A stretch of 64,000 nt of DNA from Primulina eburnea (taxonomy: Eukaryota; Streptophyta; Magnoliopsida; Lamiales; Gesneriaceae): positions 34,399,913-34,463,912 of the forward strand of contig NC_133106.1 of assembly GCF_022965805.1 (NCBI RefSeq), given 5' to 3'. Under the pieces are notes generated by a model that made no database searches, had not been told where the DNA came from, and saw nothing but the letters and a program-made list of their open reading frames with translations. Shown one piece after another: positions 1 to 14,568 of the stretch; position 1 is the stretch's first letter; every line of letters begins with the position of its first letter. The position numbers and the translations under genes are program-made.

Positions 1-1141
1 CTTATAAGTTCTATCATCGAAAATAATAATGAGAGTTATTGAATCACGTAATGGTAGTCTAGTCTAGTATAGAAAACTAGTGTCCTACGTTTAAGTTACA
101 TCCTTGATTAATAATTTGACTTAAAAGTAATTTATTAATATGCATAGTGATTTTTATTTATTTTTTTGTGTATAACAACAAGACTTTCAAAAAAAAATTT
201 GGAGTTCGTGGCACCCTCGAGTCACAATATAGATCCACCTATTCGCTCGAGCAGGTTAGACTTGATTAAGCATGTTAACTAACGAGTCTTAGGATTTAGT
301 AGACTCGTGTCGGATCCTCCATCATATACCTATATATTATTAATATTATTTAATTTAATATGAAAATATATAATTATATTTTTCTTTTGTTTACTAACTG
401 AATATAAATTGTGATAATATTTTTTAACATATTATTAATATATATATATAAGGAAATTAATTTAACGATTTATTAATTTTAAACATTTTTTTTGTGTATT
501 GATAAAAATCTTTAAAGCATTTAATTTTTTTTAACGCAGATTGGATCTGTCGAGTTCACGAGATGAATGAATCTAAAATAAGGCAGGATAGGTCCCAAAA
601 TTTGGCAAAATCCACCCCGTTGTCATCCTCCCTTGTAATAATATAAGAATAGTAGAGAATATCATCAATAATTGTTCTTTTACAGAAATTATTAAATCCA
701 TAAATTATGAGAAACGAAGAAAATAAGATATAAGAAATATTTTGAAAACAAAAGTTAAAAGTAATATTTGATAAATAAGTTATTTTAATACTAAATTTCT
801 ACTATTTTTTTTTTTTTTGTAAAATCAGAATTAATGTCTCGTCAACTTTTTGATTTCATTTTTTTCCTTGAAAAACAAAATTGATTATTTTAAGTTAAAA
901 GCCAAAACCTTTTTTTAGTGATTATATATACTTCCTTAGACTAATAATATTCAGTTTTTGGTATTCCGAGAGGGGGAAAAATAGAGCTATTGAAGATATA
1001 TTTTTATTGGTAGACGAAACAGCAATCGCCAAATATTTTGAGATTGTTCTTGAATTACTTTTTGTCTATCATCTCATTCTTTCTGTGGACTGTAATTATT
1101 TTTCTGTACCTTAATGTAAAGATGCCCCCACTTATTGTATA
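1..1141. other. AT-rich intergenic spacer
   Basis: No open frame of useful length and no recognisable gene. A moderately GC-richer patch at about 200-330 and another at about 535-625 look like decayed transposon fragments, but I could not find terminal repeats or a target duplication for either. The rest is poly(A/T) runs and TA-rich sequence. Confidence 0.6.
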
Positions 1142-1428
1142 TTAGTACAACGACTCACGCGTTGCGTGCTTGTACGATATGTTTTTATAATTTATTTGAT
1201 TTATATTTAAATGAGGATCAAAATATATTTATAAGAAATAATGAGTGGCTACATTATAATTTTGATATATGAACTAAAAAATAAATTAAAAAAGAATAAA
1301 AAAGACCCAAGCAAAAATTGAACCTACAACCTCATTATTAAGAAACATAAGCTTTATCCACTAAACTACATGTGACTTGCTTTTATTTTTTAACACTTTA
1401 TTAATATATATAATTAGTAATGTAGAGA
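1142..1428 (-). mobile_element. Small non-autonomous Helitron (about 285 bp)
   Basis: Read on the minus strand, the 3' end (plus position 1142) is CTAA followed by a host T. It is preceded by a 10-nt spacer and a 5-bp GC-rich hairpin, CACGC-AAC-GCGTG. This is the standard Helitron 3' terminus (hairpin, about 10 nt, CTRR). The 5' end is probably the TC at 1428 or 1426, beginning TCTCTACATTACTAA. There are no inverted repeats and no target duplication, as expected for rolling-circle elements. The body carries no coding frame. The 3' end is clear; the 5' end is the less certain boundary because the preceding base is C rather than the usual A. Confidence 0.6.
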
Positions 1429-2147
1429 GTGGGGGTGAAGGATATTTTAGGTATTTTAAAAAACAGACCAAGGAAGTTACTCTAACCTACTCAGCCTTAA
1501 TAAATAGTAAAAGATATTTTCTATTTTGATCGAGGTTAAATTTATTTTTTTATATATTATGGATTTGTTATAATTACAAATTTACAATACTCAAACAGTC
1601 ACAAGTCATTTGTCCTCATTGACAGATATATAATTCAGAATATTTATACCAATTTTCAAGAAATGGAACTCAGTGCATGTGATAGCTTTGCCACATAAAA
1701 ATAATCAAAAATTCTGATTATTTTTCATTAATTATATAATTGTTGTCGGGGCTATCTCTTTGTCTCTCAAATTATATATTTTATAGTTCTTAATTTAAGT
1801 TTTCCGAATTTGATTTATGCCTTTTCAATATGTCAAGTGCCATCCTAAAAGTTAAAAATGAGATAAAAAGCGAGAAAAAAAATAGGCTTCTTTTGCTAAA
1901 ATAAAGAAATTTCGAATGTCAACTATGTATTAAATGTGAAAGTTCTGTTGAAACTTTAGTGTAATTATAAGTTATTCAGTAGCTATGAAACGCTATGTTT
2001 TAACTTTGAGGTGGAGTTGATTCTATTAACATGATCTGGAATGGGGAGATTTTTTGCTCTTTGGTTTTGGGTTCCGTTTAAAGCCGCTGTAAAATATATA
2101 TTCAAGAATTTTGAAATTATGCGTAGGATTGAACGTTTGTCGTTTTA

Positions 2148-2347
2148 TTAAAAAATAAGTATGTTTCTTGTGAGATGGTCTCAAGAATCTTTATCTATGA
2201 GACGAGTCAACCATAACGATATTCACAATAAAAATCAATACTCTTAACATAAAAATAATATTTTTTCATGGATGATCCAAATAAGATATATGTTTCACAA
2301 AATACGACCCGTAAGACCATATCCCATAAATTTTTGTCTTAAAAAAT
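2148..2347 (-). mobile_element. MULE-type MITE, copy A (old)
   Basis: Element 2157-2338, flanked by the 9-bp direct repeat TTAAAAAAT (2148-2156 and 2339-2347). It is a diverged minus-strand member of the roughly 182-bp family seen at five other places in this window. It keeps the internal blocks with paired GAGAC/GTCTC-type ends and the AATAAAAA-rich core. Its sequence is more decayed than copies C-F, so it inserted earlier. A 9-bp target duplication is typical of Mutator-like elements. No coding capacity. Confidence 0.75.
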
Positions 2348-2782
2348 TATAATTGATGATAATGTTGTAATTTCAATTTCTTAAATTGTATAATCACCCA
2401 AACACAAAAATTTGATTGCTCTCATAAAAAAAAGACATTATATATCTTTGTACCCAACAATATGGTTGAAAACTATTTAATATTTGTGTTTGTTGAGTCA
2501 GAAACTCACTTTTGCTTCAAAGTGTATATCATTATATGCATTTTAAATAAACATTTTGAGGACCAAGCAAGAATTGGAATAAGAGAGACACTTCACGTTC
2601 GATTTTTCGTATCAATATTTTCTCGAACTAACTCGACTTGATATAAAAAAAAATAGTAATGGACTTTGTACTAGTTCCGAATTTGGATGAGGAGTGGAAA
2701 GAGGGGTGTAAAAAGCAAATAAAATGGAATCAATGCTAGAAGTTTGGTAATATTATTTACAACTCCTTTTTTATTTTTCTCC

Positions 2783-2790
2783 TATAAATA
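2783..2790 (+). promoter_or_regulatory. Probable TATA box of HMGS
   Basis: TATAAATA lies 193 bp upstream of the HMGS start codon. The sequence downstream of it becomes CT-rich and less AT-rich, as in a transcribed leader. This gives a 5' leader of about 160-170 nt. It is the best TATA match between 2300 and the ATG. Confidence 0.5.
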
Positions 2791-2982
2791 AAGAAGCCAT
2801 GGACGCTATCATATTCAGCCACCCATTTATACCCTCTCTAACTTCTGTTTTCCTACTCACTCGCGCCTGTCTTTGTGGATACATCCTGAATTTAGACTCA
2901 GGAAATACTAGTTTCTTGGTCCGTTCGATCTGTTTTTTCCCCTGCATTTTTTAGCCAGGAAAGGGTAGAAGAAGAAAGAGAG

Positions 2983-5900
2983 ATGGCCCTGCAACCCAAG
3001 AACGTTGGAATTCTCGCGATGGAAATTTACTTTCCTCCTACTTGCATCCAGCAGGTTTGATTTTGTGTTTTCGTTTATCTTGGGTGGTGTTTGTTTTTTT
3101 TTGTACGTGAGTTGAATCGGGAAATCAAACGTGCCATGTAGGTACACGTCTGGGAAGAGTTGGGGGCGTGATTGTGTGTGTCTTGTTTTTTGTTGGCCTC
3201 TATTTTTGTGGTCCTTTTCAAGAAATTATGTGGGATTCAAGAATGACGTTGAATGGGGAAGAAAATCGCTAGAATGGACCAGCCTAATGATTTTGATGTT
3301 ATTAGCCATGAACTTTTGATCCGTTTTCGTCGCATAGTTTTTAACGCCTGTGTTTCCTAGGATTGTGATTTCAGATTCGCTTTTCAGAAATTTTCCTTGG
3401 ATTTCTTCTATTCTGTTACTGCAATCCTTGATTGTTTTGCAATGGAGGAAAACAGATCTCGGTGCCCTTTAATGAATAATGGTGTAATTGCTGCAGGAAG
3501 TGCTGGAGGCTCATGATGGAGCAAGCAAGGGTAAATATACAATTGGGCTTGGCCAAGATTGCATGGCATTTTGTACTGATGTTGAAGATGTGATCTCCAT
3601 GAGGTATTCAATTCTCCTTCAGTCATATTAAATGTTGGAAAGTTGGGGAAAAGAGGAAATAACGCATATTTTTCTACCGCTGAGTAAGCAGAGGGAGTGG
3701 AGAGATTTCCCCAATCTGTCTTTACCGCTTTTGAGAAATTGAATATTTTTATTTTTTTGGGTGATGGAACCATATAGTTTATTCCTTAATAATTAACATT
3801 TTAAAAATGTAATTTATATGTCATAATTAGTAGATATTCAGTTGTTGCAAATGTTAACAAATACTAAAGAGACGCAGTATTTTACCATTATTATTGAGAA
3901 CCTTGGCAGATTGCATGTAAAGACTACACCGTTTTTTCTTAAAGCATGATTGACAAGTATGAGAATACTTGGCCAACGCAAAAAGCAGACATAGTTGTTT
4001 AAGTTATAATTCATTGTGAGATGTGCCCTTTGTAATTAAGCAAGAGAATATTCAAAATATGAAAGCATGTGCTGCTTTTCTGTTTCTTGAAGGTTGTCAT
4101 GCTGCTGTATTTGCTAGAAACTATACAATGAATAACGAATTATATATCTTTTGCGTCGTTGTAATTGCATTATTGGAAGGACTGAAACGCTTAATGGGTT
4201 TCATGGATGGAAACTGCCACCTTTTGTTGTTTGTGTTTCAAAATTGTTAAGTAGAAATCTGGTGGCAGGTTAATGTGGTTAACTATTTGTGAATTTAGTT
4301 GATTACTAGTTGCTTTCTTGGTAACTGTTTGTTAACTCTTTGACATTCAGTTTGACCGCTGTCTCTTCACTCCTTGAGAAGTATGGGGTTGATCCAAAGC
4401 AGATTGGTCGTCTGGAAGTTGGAAGTGAGACCGTACTTGATAAGAGCAAATCCATTAAAACCTTCTTGATGCCTATTTTTGAGGTATTGAGGCATGTGGT
4501 CTGAGCATTTACCTTAGTGTTTAGGGTATTCATCCATGTCTTTGTCCGTTCGAATGAACAGAAATGTGGAAATACTGACATAGAAGGTGTTGATTCGACC
4601 AACGCGTGCTATGGAGGCACTGCTGCTTTGTTTAACTGTGTGAATTGGGTGGAAAGTAGTTCGTGGGATGGACGATATGGCCTCGTTGTCTGTACGGACA
4701 GTGCGGTATGACAGTTATCATCACATATTTTCCAATTCTAGATTAACATGAAATAGGAGATTACATTTTTGTAAAAACTCATTAAAGTTTATGATAAGGT
4801 CGCTATTATCTGGTCATCTCACAAACGTTAGTGTTAAATTAAAACAATAAATGTGTTTGTTTTTCAATATCTTACCAACGATTTATTTGTAACAGGTCTA
4901 TGCTGAGGGACCAGCTAGACCAACTGGGGGAGCTGCTGCAATTGCCATGCTTATAGGGCCAAATGCACCTATTTCTTTTGAAAGTAAGCTCAGGGCAAGT
5001 CACATGGCTCATGCTTATGATTTTTACAAGCCCGATCTTGCCAGTGAATATCCGGTAATCTTCCTCTTAACCTCTAATAACTACTACTTTTGTTAGTTGT
5101 TTTTACAGCAAAACTGTGCATTGTCTCATTCTATATAGACCCTATGCAAGGTCGTATTTCTACATGGGTCATAATTGTTAAGAACCATTACGCCTATTAA
5201 ACAACCATGTATGTACTTCGTGTATTGTATTTGTCCTCACTGGGATTTTTTTCCCTACTGTTTATTTGCTAAATCCCTTTTTACCTCCCTTTTACATTGT
5301 GCTAATCATTTTGCAAGTTTACTTTGCGACTGATTAAATTTTCTTGTTCGACGTTTGACCTTACCTTGGCACCATAAATACTATTTGGCAATAGATTGAA
5401 TCACTGAACTATGCCCCTATTAATTTTTCATGCAATTAATGTTATGTTTGTAGGTTGTTGATGGAAAACTTTCTCAGACTTGTTACCTCATGGCGCTCGA
5501 TTCTTGTTACAAAAGCTTATGCGACAAGTAAGAATTTTTTGTACACTTCCTCCTTAACCTGCTTAAATTTTGTCACCAGGTTCTTAACTGCATATCATGC
5601 ATATAGGTATGAAAAGCTCGAGGGCAAACAATTTTCAGTTTCCGATGTTGACTACTTTGTATTCCATTCTCCATACAATAAGGTAGTTCATGTAGAAAAA
5701 GGGTACTTGACAAGAAATTGTGTTTTTCTTTTCTTATTGAAATTTAGAACCGGATCTAAGTTTTGTTAACATTTTTACTCGAAAATGCAGCTAGTACAGA
5801 AAAGCTTCGCTCGATTACTATTCAATGATTTTTTAAGGAGTGCCAGGTAATAACTTTCTCTGGCCTTGAACGAGCAGTAATCTGCTTAAAAGGTTTCTGC

Positions 5901-6810
5901 TTAGTTGTTTTGTCAATCATTGATTTTCAGCTCTATCAACGAGTCTGCGAAGGAAAAACTTGCACCTTTTGCATCGCTAACAAGCGATGAAAGCTATCAA
6001 AGCCGTGATCTTGAGAAGGTTTGAATCACGAAAAAAATTTCCATTAACCAAAATTTCGTTTTCCACCCTAACTTTACTATATCCACAGGCGTCTCAACAA
6101 GTTGCAAAACCATTTTATGATTCAAAAGTGCAGCCATCTACCCTAGTACCAAAACAAGTCGGGAACATGTACACTGCATCGATTTATGCTGCATTTGCAT
6201 CCCTCATTCACAATAAACATAGCACTCTGGTAAAGTACAAACCAATATGCTCATTTAAAATCCTTGTAGCCTCGATAATTTTAGCAAAAACAAAATTTTG
6301 CAATCTTGGAATTGATATTTCCCCCCTAATTTCAGGCTGGACAAAGAGTGATGTTGTTTTCCTATGGGAGTGGTCTCTCATCATCCATGTTTTCTGTCCG
6401 TCTTAATGAGGTTCAACTCCCATTTAACTTGTCAAACATTGCATCCGTAATGAATATATCAGAGAAGTTGAAGTCAAGACAGGAGGTAGGCCATTTTTTC
6501 CTCGACTCAAAATTTAATCCACTAAACTATATATTATATGCATTATGGTGCATTGGCCAATATTTGGATTCAATATTTTCTGGTTTTCTGACATATGATT
6601 GATTCATAAATCCTGCAGTTCCCTCCCGAAAAATTCGTCGAAACTATGAAGGTGATGGAGCATAGGTACGGAGGCAAGGACTTTGTAACGAGCAAGGATT
6701 TCAGTGTTCTTGCACCAGGCACATATTATCTCACTGAAGTGGATTCCAAGTACAGACGATTCTACTCCAAGAAAGCTAGTGAGAACGGCACCCTCGCCAA
6801 TGGCCACTGA
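2983..6810 (+). CDS. HMGS: 3-hydroxy-3-methylglutaryl-CoA synthase (HMG-CoA synthase)
   Basis: Condenses acetyl-CoA with acetoacetyl-CoA to HMG-CoA, the step before HMG-CoA reductase in the cytosolic mevalonate pathway (sterols, sesquiterpenes). Twelve exons: 2983-3054, 3497-3603, 4351-4483, 4562-4705, 4896-5054, 5454-5527, 5607-5682, 5791-5846, 5931-6018, 6089-6229, 6336-6485, 6619-6810. All junctions are GT-AG and the lengths sum to 1,392 nt, giving 463 aa, against about 461 aa for the Arabidopsis enzyme. The start [19 protein letters not shown] is the family N-terminus. The acylated catalytic cysteine lies in [10 protein letters not shown] (Cys120), the catalytic histidine in FHSPYNK (His250), and the glycine-rich SYGSGLSSS begins near residue 359. 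There is no transit peptide, as expected for a cytosolic enzyme. The gene looks intact. It stands alone, about 3 kb from the subtilase and unrelated to it. Confidence 0.96.
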
Positions 6811-9071
6811 AGTCTGAATGGTTCGGTTCTTGTGTCTACTTGTTCTGGCACGTGCAAAAATAACCTTGTTTCATTGTGAAGCACAAGCAAATGATCAAGT
6901 TTCTTTTTCTTTTTCCCCTTTTGGCTTATCAGAAATTGATATTCCCTTTTTCAACTTTATTTTAGTTTGTACTTTATTTTTTATGGGTTTCTTGAATTCC
7001 ATTTCATTAGCGCAGTCAATCTATTTAAAAATGTTTCAAGAGGAAAAATTTACTAATCGGACAATTCAAAGTTCTAAAATATTTAAAGCGTCGTTCTAAT
7101 AGTTCATCGGCAGAAAGATCTTATTTTGCGGCAAATTGAATGAATATTCAAACGGAATATGCAAGTTAGAATCGCCTGTTTTCAATTTACTAAGCGATTT
7201 TAGGCACGTTATGTATATAAGTATTAATATTAATTATAACTTTATGTGAAATAAAACTTTTTTAAAAATATAATAATATTGTTTTAATTTATTCTTTATC
7301 TAAATTTTTATTTGAGTTCAGTAAAAATTAGTGGAAATTAATATACATAAAGTTAGACTTGTAATTTCTTGAACTTACTAACTTATCATAGTGATTATTA
7401 TGATGGTCTTTTGCTTAATAATGTAGAAAGAAGAAGATATATATGATTAAAGATTTATATTTCACATCGCCATTTTTATTATTTTTATGTTTGAGAGAAC
7501 AAAAAATAATATGTTTGAGAGAACAAAAAAAAAAAAAAATTATATCTTTGATTGGAATAGCTAGAGACTTTTGAAGGTCATTTGCAATTTTTTTGTTTTT
7601 TTAAAATGTCTCAATTCAACCAAAGATCTATTGGCCTACGGACAATTATGAGAGAACTCAAGATCCAAGCGGTCTTAGTCTATTGGCACGGATGAACACT
7701 CAACACTAGAGATCTTGGGTTTAGTTAGAAGAAAATCCCCCACCCTATTATATCAAAAGGAAAAAAGTCACAATTCAAAAGATCATTTCTCAAACTATCT
7801 TTCTCAATTAATGTATCACTTTTTTTTTTTATTAAAAAATGTTGAGGTTCCTCTAGGCACTCCCGCATTTGTTGGGGGAAAATTCAATACTCTCAGTGCA
7901 TTAGTACTTGCAAGGACCTTAATCTTGACATATGTTATTTTTTACACATGTCAAAATCTTGTTAAAAAATGACACATGTCAAGATCTTGATCCGTAAAGA
8001 CATTGTCTGTATGGAAAAGATCGAAGATAATCTGTCTGGTGTACTTCATTTAATAATACAAGAGCGCCTGCATCTCATCAAACTAACTACACGATTTTAC
8101 TATATTATAATAATATTTTTTATTTATAAACTTTTTTCTCCTATCATTACAACTTACAAAATTCATAATTTTTATTTTAAAAGTTTTATAAAAAATACTA
8201 TATATATATATACACACACACACTCCACCACTTAATATATACTAGCTAGTGAACAAAACACACAATATAATAAATATAATATATTTTTAGAAAGATATAT
8301 TTTATTATAACATTACTAATAATTTTTTATATTTCAATTTGTATGTACAAAAATTTATATTTTTCAAAATAATTTACTTACACAAAATTTATAAAATTAC
8401 ATTACATAATTAGTTTTTATAATATAGCTATACTGGATAATAAACGTTTTAAAGATGGAAACTTTTAAAGCACAATTTCCGTGCTTAAATTATTGGCCTA
8501 ATTTTCTATATGTAATATTTTGGAGAAATCATTAGTTAAAGCGATCTTTTAGGATACATGGTCCACGTAAAAGGTCACCTCCACCTATTTCTATAGTAGC
8601 CGAGCGAGTTCAACACCTTAAAAATAGAATTATTCTACACTAACTTTGTACCACTTATTTATTTCTTTCTTGCTTACTTCACACTGAATCACATACACAC
8701 ACATATATTTAGTAAATATATAATAACACTGGGGAAAATTATTTAGTAAATATATAATAACACTCGGGAAAATATTAGCAGAAGGTCGAAATTTTTGTAT
8801 TTTAACAAACTGAAAATTTCATTTTTTTCTTTGTAAAATAACGATTCGTCACGAACCTCTTGACTTGATGACATAACCTCTCTCTTTTACTAAAGAGTTG
8901 TTCGGTTCAAATCTCCATATATATGAAAAAGAAAACAGAGATTCCGCTATCTACTGCACAACGTTCACTGGGTCATAACAAACGAGTAATAATTAACAAA
9001 GCAACAAAATATAGATATTTTATGTTCTAAAAACTCCCAAATTAAATCATACAAAATCATTTGGGACAAAG
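6811..9071. other. Intergenic spacer with short repeats
   Basis: About 2.2 kb between the HMGS stop codon and the TRIM array. The first few hundred bases are probably HMGS 3' UTR. I see no gene. Open frames at 6818-7099 and 7715-8235 have simple, hydrophobic or AT-driven composition and resemble no family I know. A CA/TA microsatellite lies near 8200-8222. Confidence 0.6.
8707..8774. repeat. 34-bp tandem duplication
   Basis: Two adjacent copies of a 34-bp AT-rich unit, 8707-8740 and 8741-8774. Each begins ATTTAGTAAATATATAATAA. They differ by one G/C change and at the last base. This looks like replication slippage in spacer DNA, with no evident function. Confidence 0.85.
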
Positions 9072-9667
9072 TTATCTGTTAAGATTGGAACTTGGATTTA
9101 ACTCAACCCCAAAAGCTAGCTCAAGGGGTGAAGATTATCCAAGCCCATATATACAACTCCCAGGTTAATTATCCAACCGATGTGAGACATTTAACACACC
9201 CCTCTCACGTCCAGGAATGAACATCTGGAGCGTGGAGTTTACAAATAACCCAATTATGGGTTGAACGGGTGGTCCAACACATAACGGTGGAACCTGAGCT
9301 TTAATACCATGTTAAGATTGGAACTTGGACCTAACTCAACCCCAAAAGCTAGCTCAAGGGGGGAGGATTGTCCAAGACTATATATACAACTCCCAGGTTA
9401 GTAATCAACCGATGTGAGACAATTAACACGCCCCTCTCATGCCCAGAAATGAACATCTAGAGCGTGGAGTTTACAAATGACCCAATTATGGGTAGAACGG
9501 ATGGCCTAATTATAGGCGGTCCAACACATAACGATGAATCCGGGCTCTGATACCATGTTAAGATTAGAACTTGGATCTAACTCAACCCCAAAAGCTAGCT
9601 CAAGGGATAAGGATTATCCAAACCCATATATACCACTCCCAGGTTAATTATCCAACCGAACATTATC
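9072..9667 (-). mobile_element. TRIM retrotransposon array, three LTRs (minus strand)
   Basis: A terminal-repeat retrotransposon in miniature in the form LTR-internal-LTR-internal-LTR, read on the minus strand. LTRs are at 9077-9196 (120 bp), 9310-9428 and 9556-9662; the last is shortened by a deletion near its TG end. A primer-binding site complementary to initiator tRNA-Met (TGGTATCAGAGC on the minus strand) lies at 9544-9555, directly against an LTR. A mutated version is at 9298-9309. The array is bounded by the 5-bp direct repeat TTATC (9072-9076 and 9663-9667). There is no coding capacity. It ends about 130 bp upstream of the subtilase TATA box. The same family is at 18552-19166 on the plus strand. 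Confidence 0.9.
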
Positions 9668-9793
9668 CGTCAATGATACAAGGATGATCAGGCATTAGAA
9701 GTGAACGATAATATCAAAAACAAGTTGCCCAATGAAAACTTTTACAGCTAAAATTCTTGTGACATTCGGAGAAAACGATTCAAGCAACCATGC

Positions 9794-9801
9794 TATATAT
9801 A
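9794..9801 (+). promoter_or_regulatory. Probable TATA box of the subtilase gene
   Basis: TATATATA about 70 bp upstream of the first in-frame ATG (9868/9871). The spacing fits a short 5' leader of about 40 nt. It lies just downstream of the TRIM array, so the upstream promoter is largely transposon DNA. Confidence 0.5.
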
Positions 9802-9870
9802 CTTCAGATGTTAAAATACAAAATGGAATTAAACTTAGCCATAGTAGAGATAATTAATAAGATAATCATG

Positions 9871-13133
<3,263 letters not shown>

Positions 13134-14568
13134 TCTCTACTCGGATGAGTCTTCAGTGCCTGAAAAGAAACCAAAGTTGAAGCGTTCACCAGCATATCCA
13201 AGAACTGGGACCTTCTGGAGCCATATGTCGCATCAGTAATTGTATGGTTGAAGCCCCATTAGTGAGGGAGAACAAGTCTAGTTTATATGTTCCTCTAGCT
13301 GGTTAACAGTCTTCAGCAGCATAATGTGTTTTTCCTTGAAGTCTCCTCTTTGTGAAGGCGATGTGTCAACTAAGGCACCGGAGTGTCCTGACAGCAACCT
13401 GAAAATTTATACAAAACTACTAAAGTAAAAGTGGTGTTAAGTTCGATTGACTCTTCTGGGATTGTCCTGAGGATTCCAATAATTCATGCTTTAAATAGAT
13501 AGAATCTGTATCTTTCGTCTGTAAAGCAAAGCTTGTGTTCCTTCAGAACAATGAGGTTTTACTGCAGTTCACTTTCCATGAAGGTAACTAATACTCTCCT
13601 GAACAATTTTTCTTGTGACAAGGATTATTAATGGCTAATAGACTAATAGTTGTGGTGGCCATTTAAAAAACCAAATATTAAAAAATTTGCCTGAAATCAT
13701 TCAAGGAGTTTCATTCTTGAAATTGGAATTCTTGAAAAGATAATCATGATTTCAACTGTAAACAAAAGTCTGCCTCCAATTCCAAGAAGACGGTATCTTC
13801 CCTCCAAACACTACATGAATGTTTCTCGACACAGCCTATCCCCACAGCATGAAAGCCATGAATTCATGGGTGTCCTGTTTTCGTTTAGGCAGGTTACAGA
13901 TTTATAATTTCGTTGTACTGCTTTTTTCCTGTCCGTCCACTTCACACAAATACGTATAGAACAAGAAAATACACCGGACTTTGTGAAATTATGCCGCGAT
14001 GTTATCATACTTGATCCAAACGATAATTTTCAGTCACTTGGATGCACTGTGCAGCATATCATTCTTCAACATTCACTTTTAAGGTTTATAGCTTCATATT
14101 TCCGATATCAATAATAATGTCAGATATCAGCTACCTCGGTCACAATGGCATAAAGTCCTTGGATCCAAATGAGTTACAAAACTGTCATGTAAGTTGTAAG
14201 CCACTGCATTAATCAAGTCGTTTTCCCGGAATGGAACCAACTGCAACTCGTTTACAACCATTTTCACTGTCAATAAGTCACTTGACAGCTACAACATTCA
14301 ATGAAGGTAAAACAAGTTCTCTGGTTTAGAATGAGTAACGGGCTACTAAATTTGCAACCGAAATGAAAAAGACAAGTAACTGACTCCTTATAATCAAATA
14401 AACTAATACTTTAGGAGACCATTTATTCAAAAATCCAATCAATAAAATAAAACACAAGACAAGACTTGTTCATCAACATCAAAACAGAAAATCGTGGTCA
14501 TAAAATGTATCAGACCACACAAAGAGACCAATAACAAATATAATATTGGCGGGCCACAGATTCTCAAT
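13134..14568. other. Spacer between convergent genes (3' UTRs)
   Basis: About 1.4 kb between the stop codons of the subtilase (plus) and NRS/ER (minus). It must hold both 3' UTRs and polyadenylation sites. Base composition is more even than in the other spacers and I see no transposon signature. A minus-strand open frame at 13811-14008 matches nothing I know and is probably chance. Confidence 0.6.

Noticed and set aside
1310..1375. tRNA-like segment near AAAATTGAACCTACAACCTC
   Set aside because: It is the internal part of the small Helitron and does not fold as a tRNA.
7715..8235. Two overlapping plus-strand open frames of 85-88 codons
   Set aside because: AT-driven composition ending in IYIYTHTHS from a microsatellite, with no motif and no flanking exon.
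8860..8930. Possible tRNA-like or SINE promoter (GGTTCAAATCTCC)
   Set aside because: Only a B-box-like word; no A-box at proper spacing, no cloverleaf, no bounded element.
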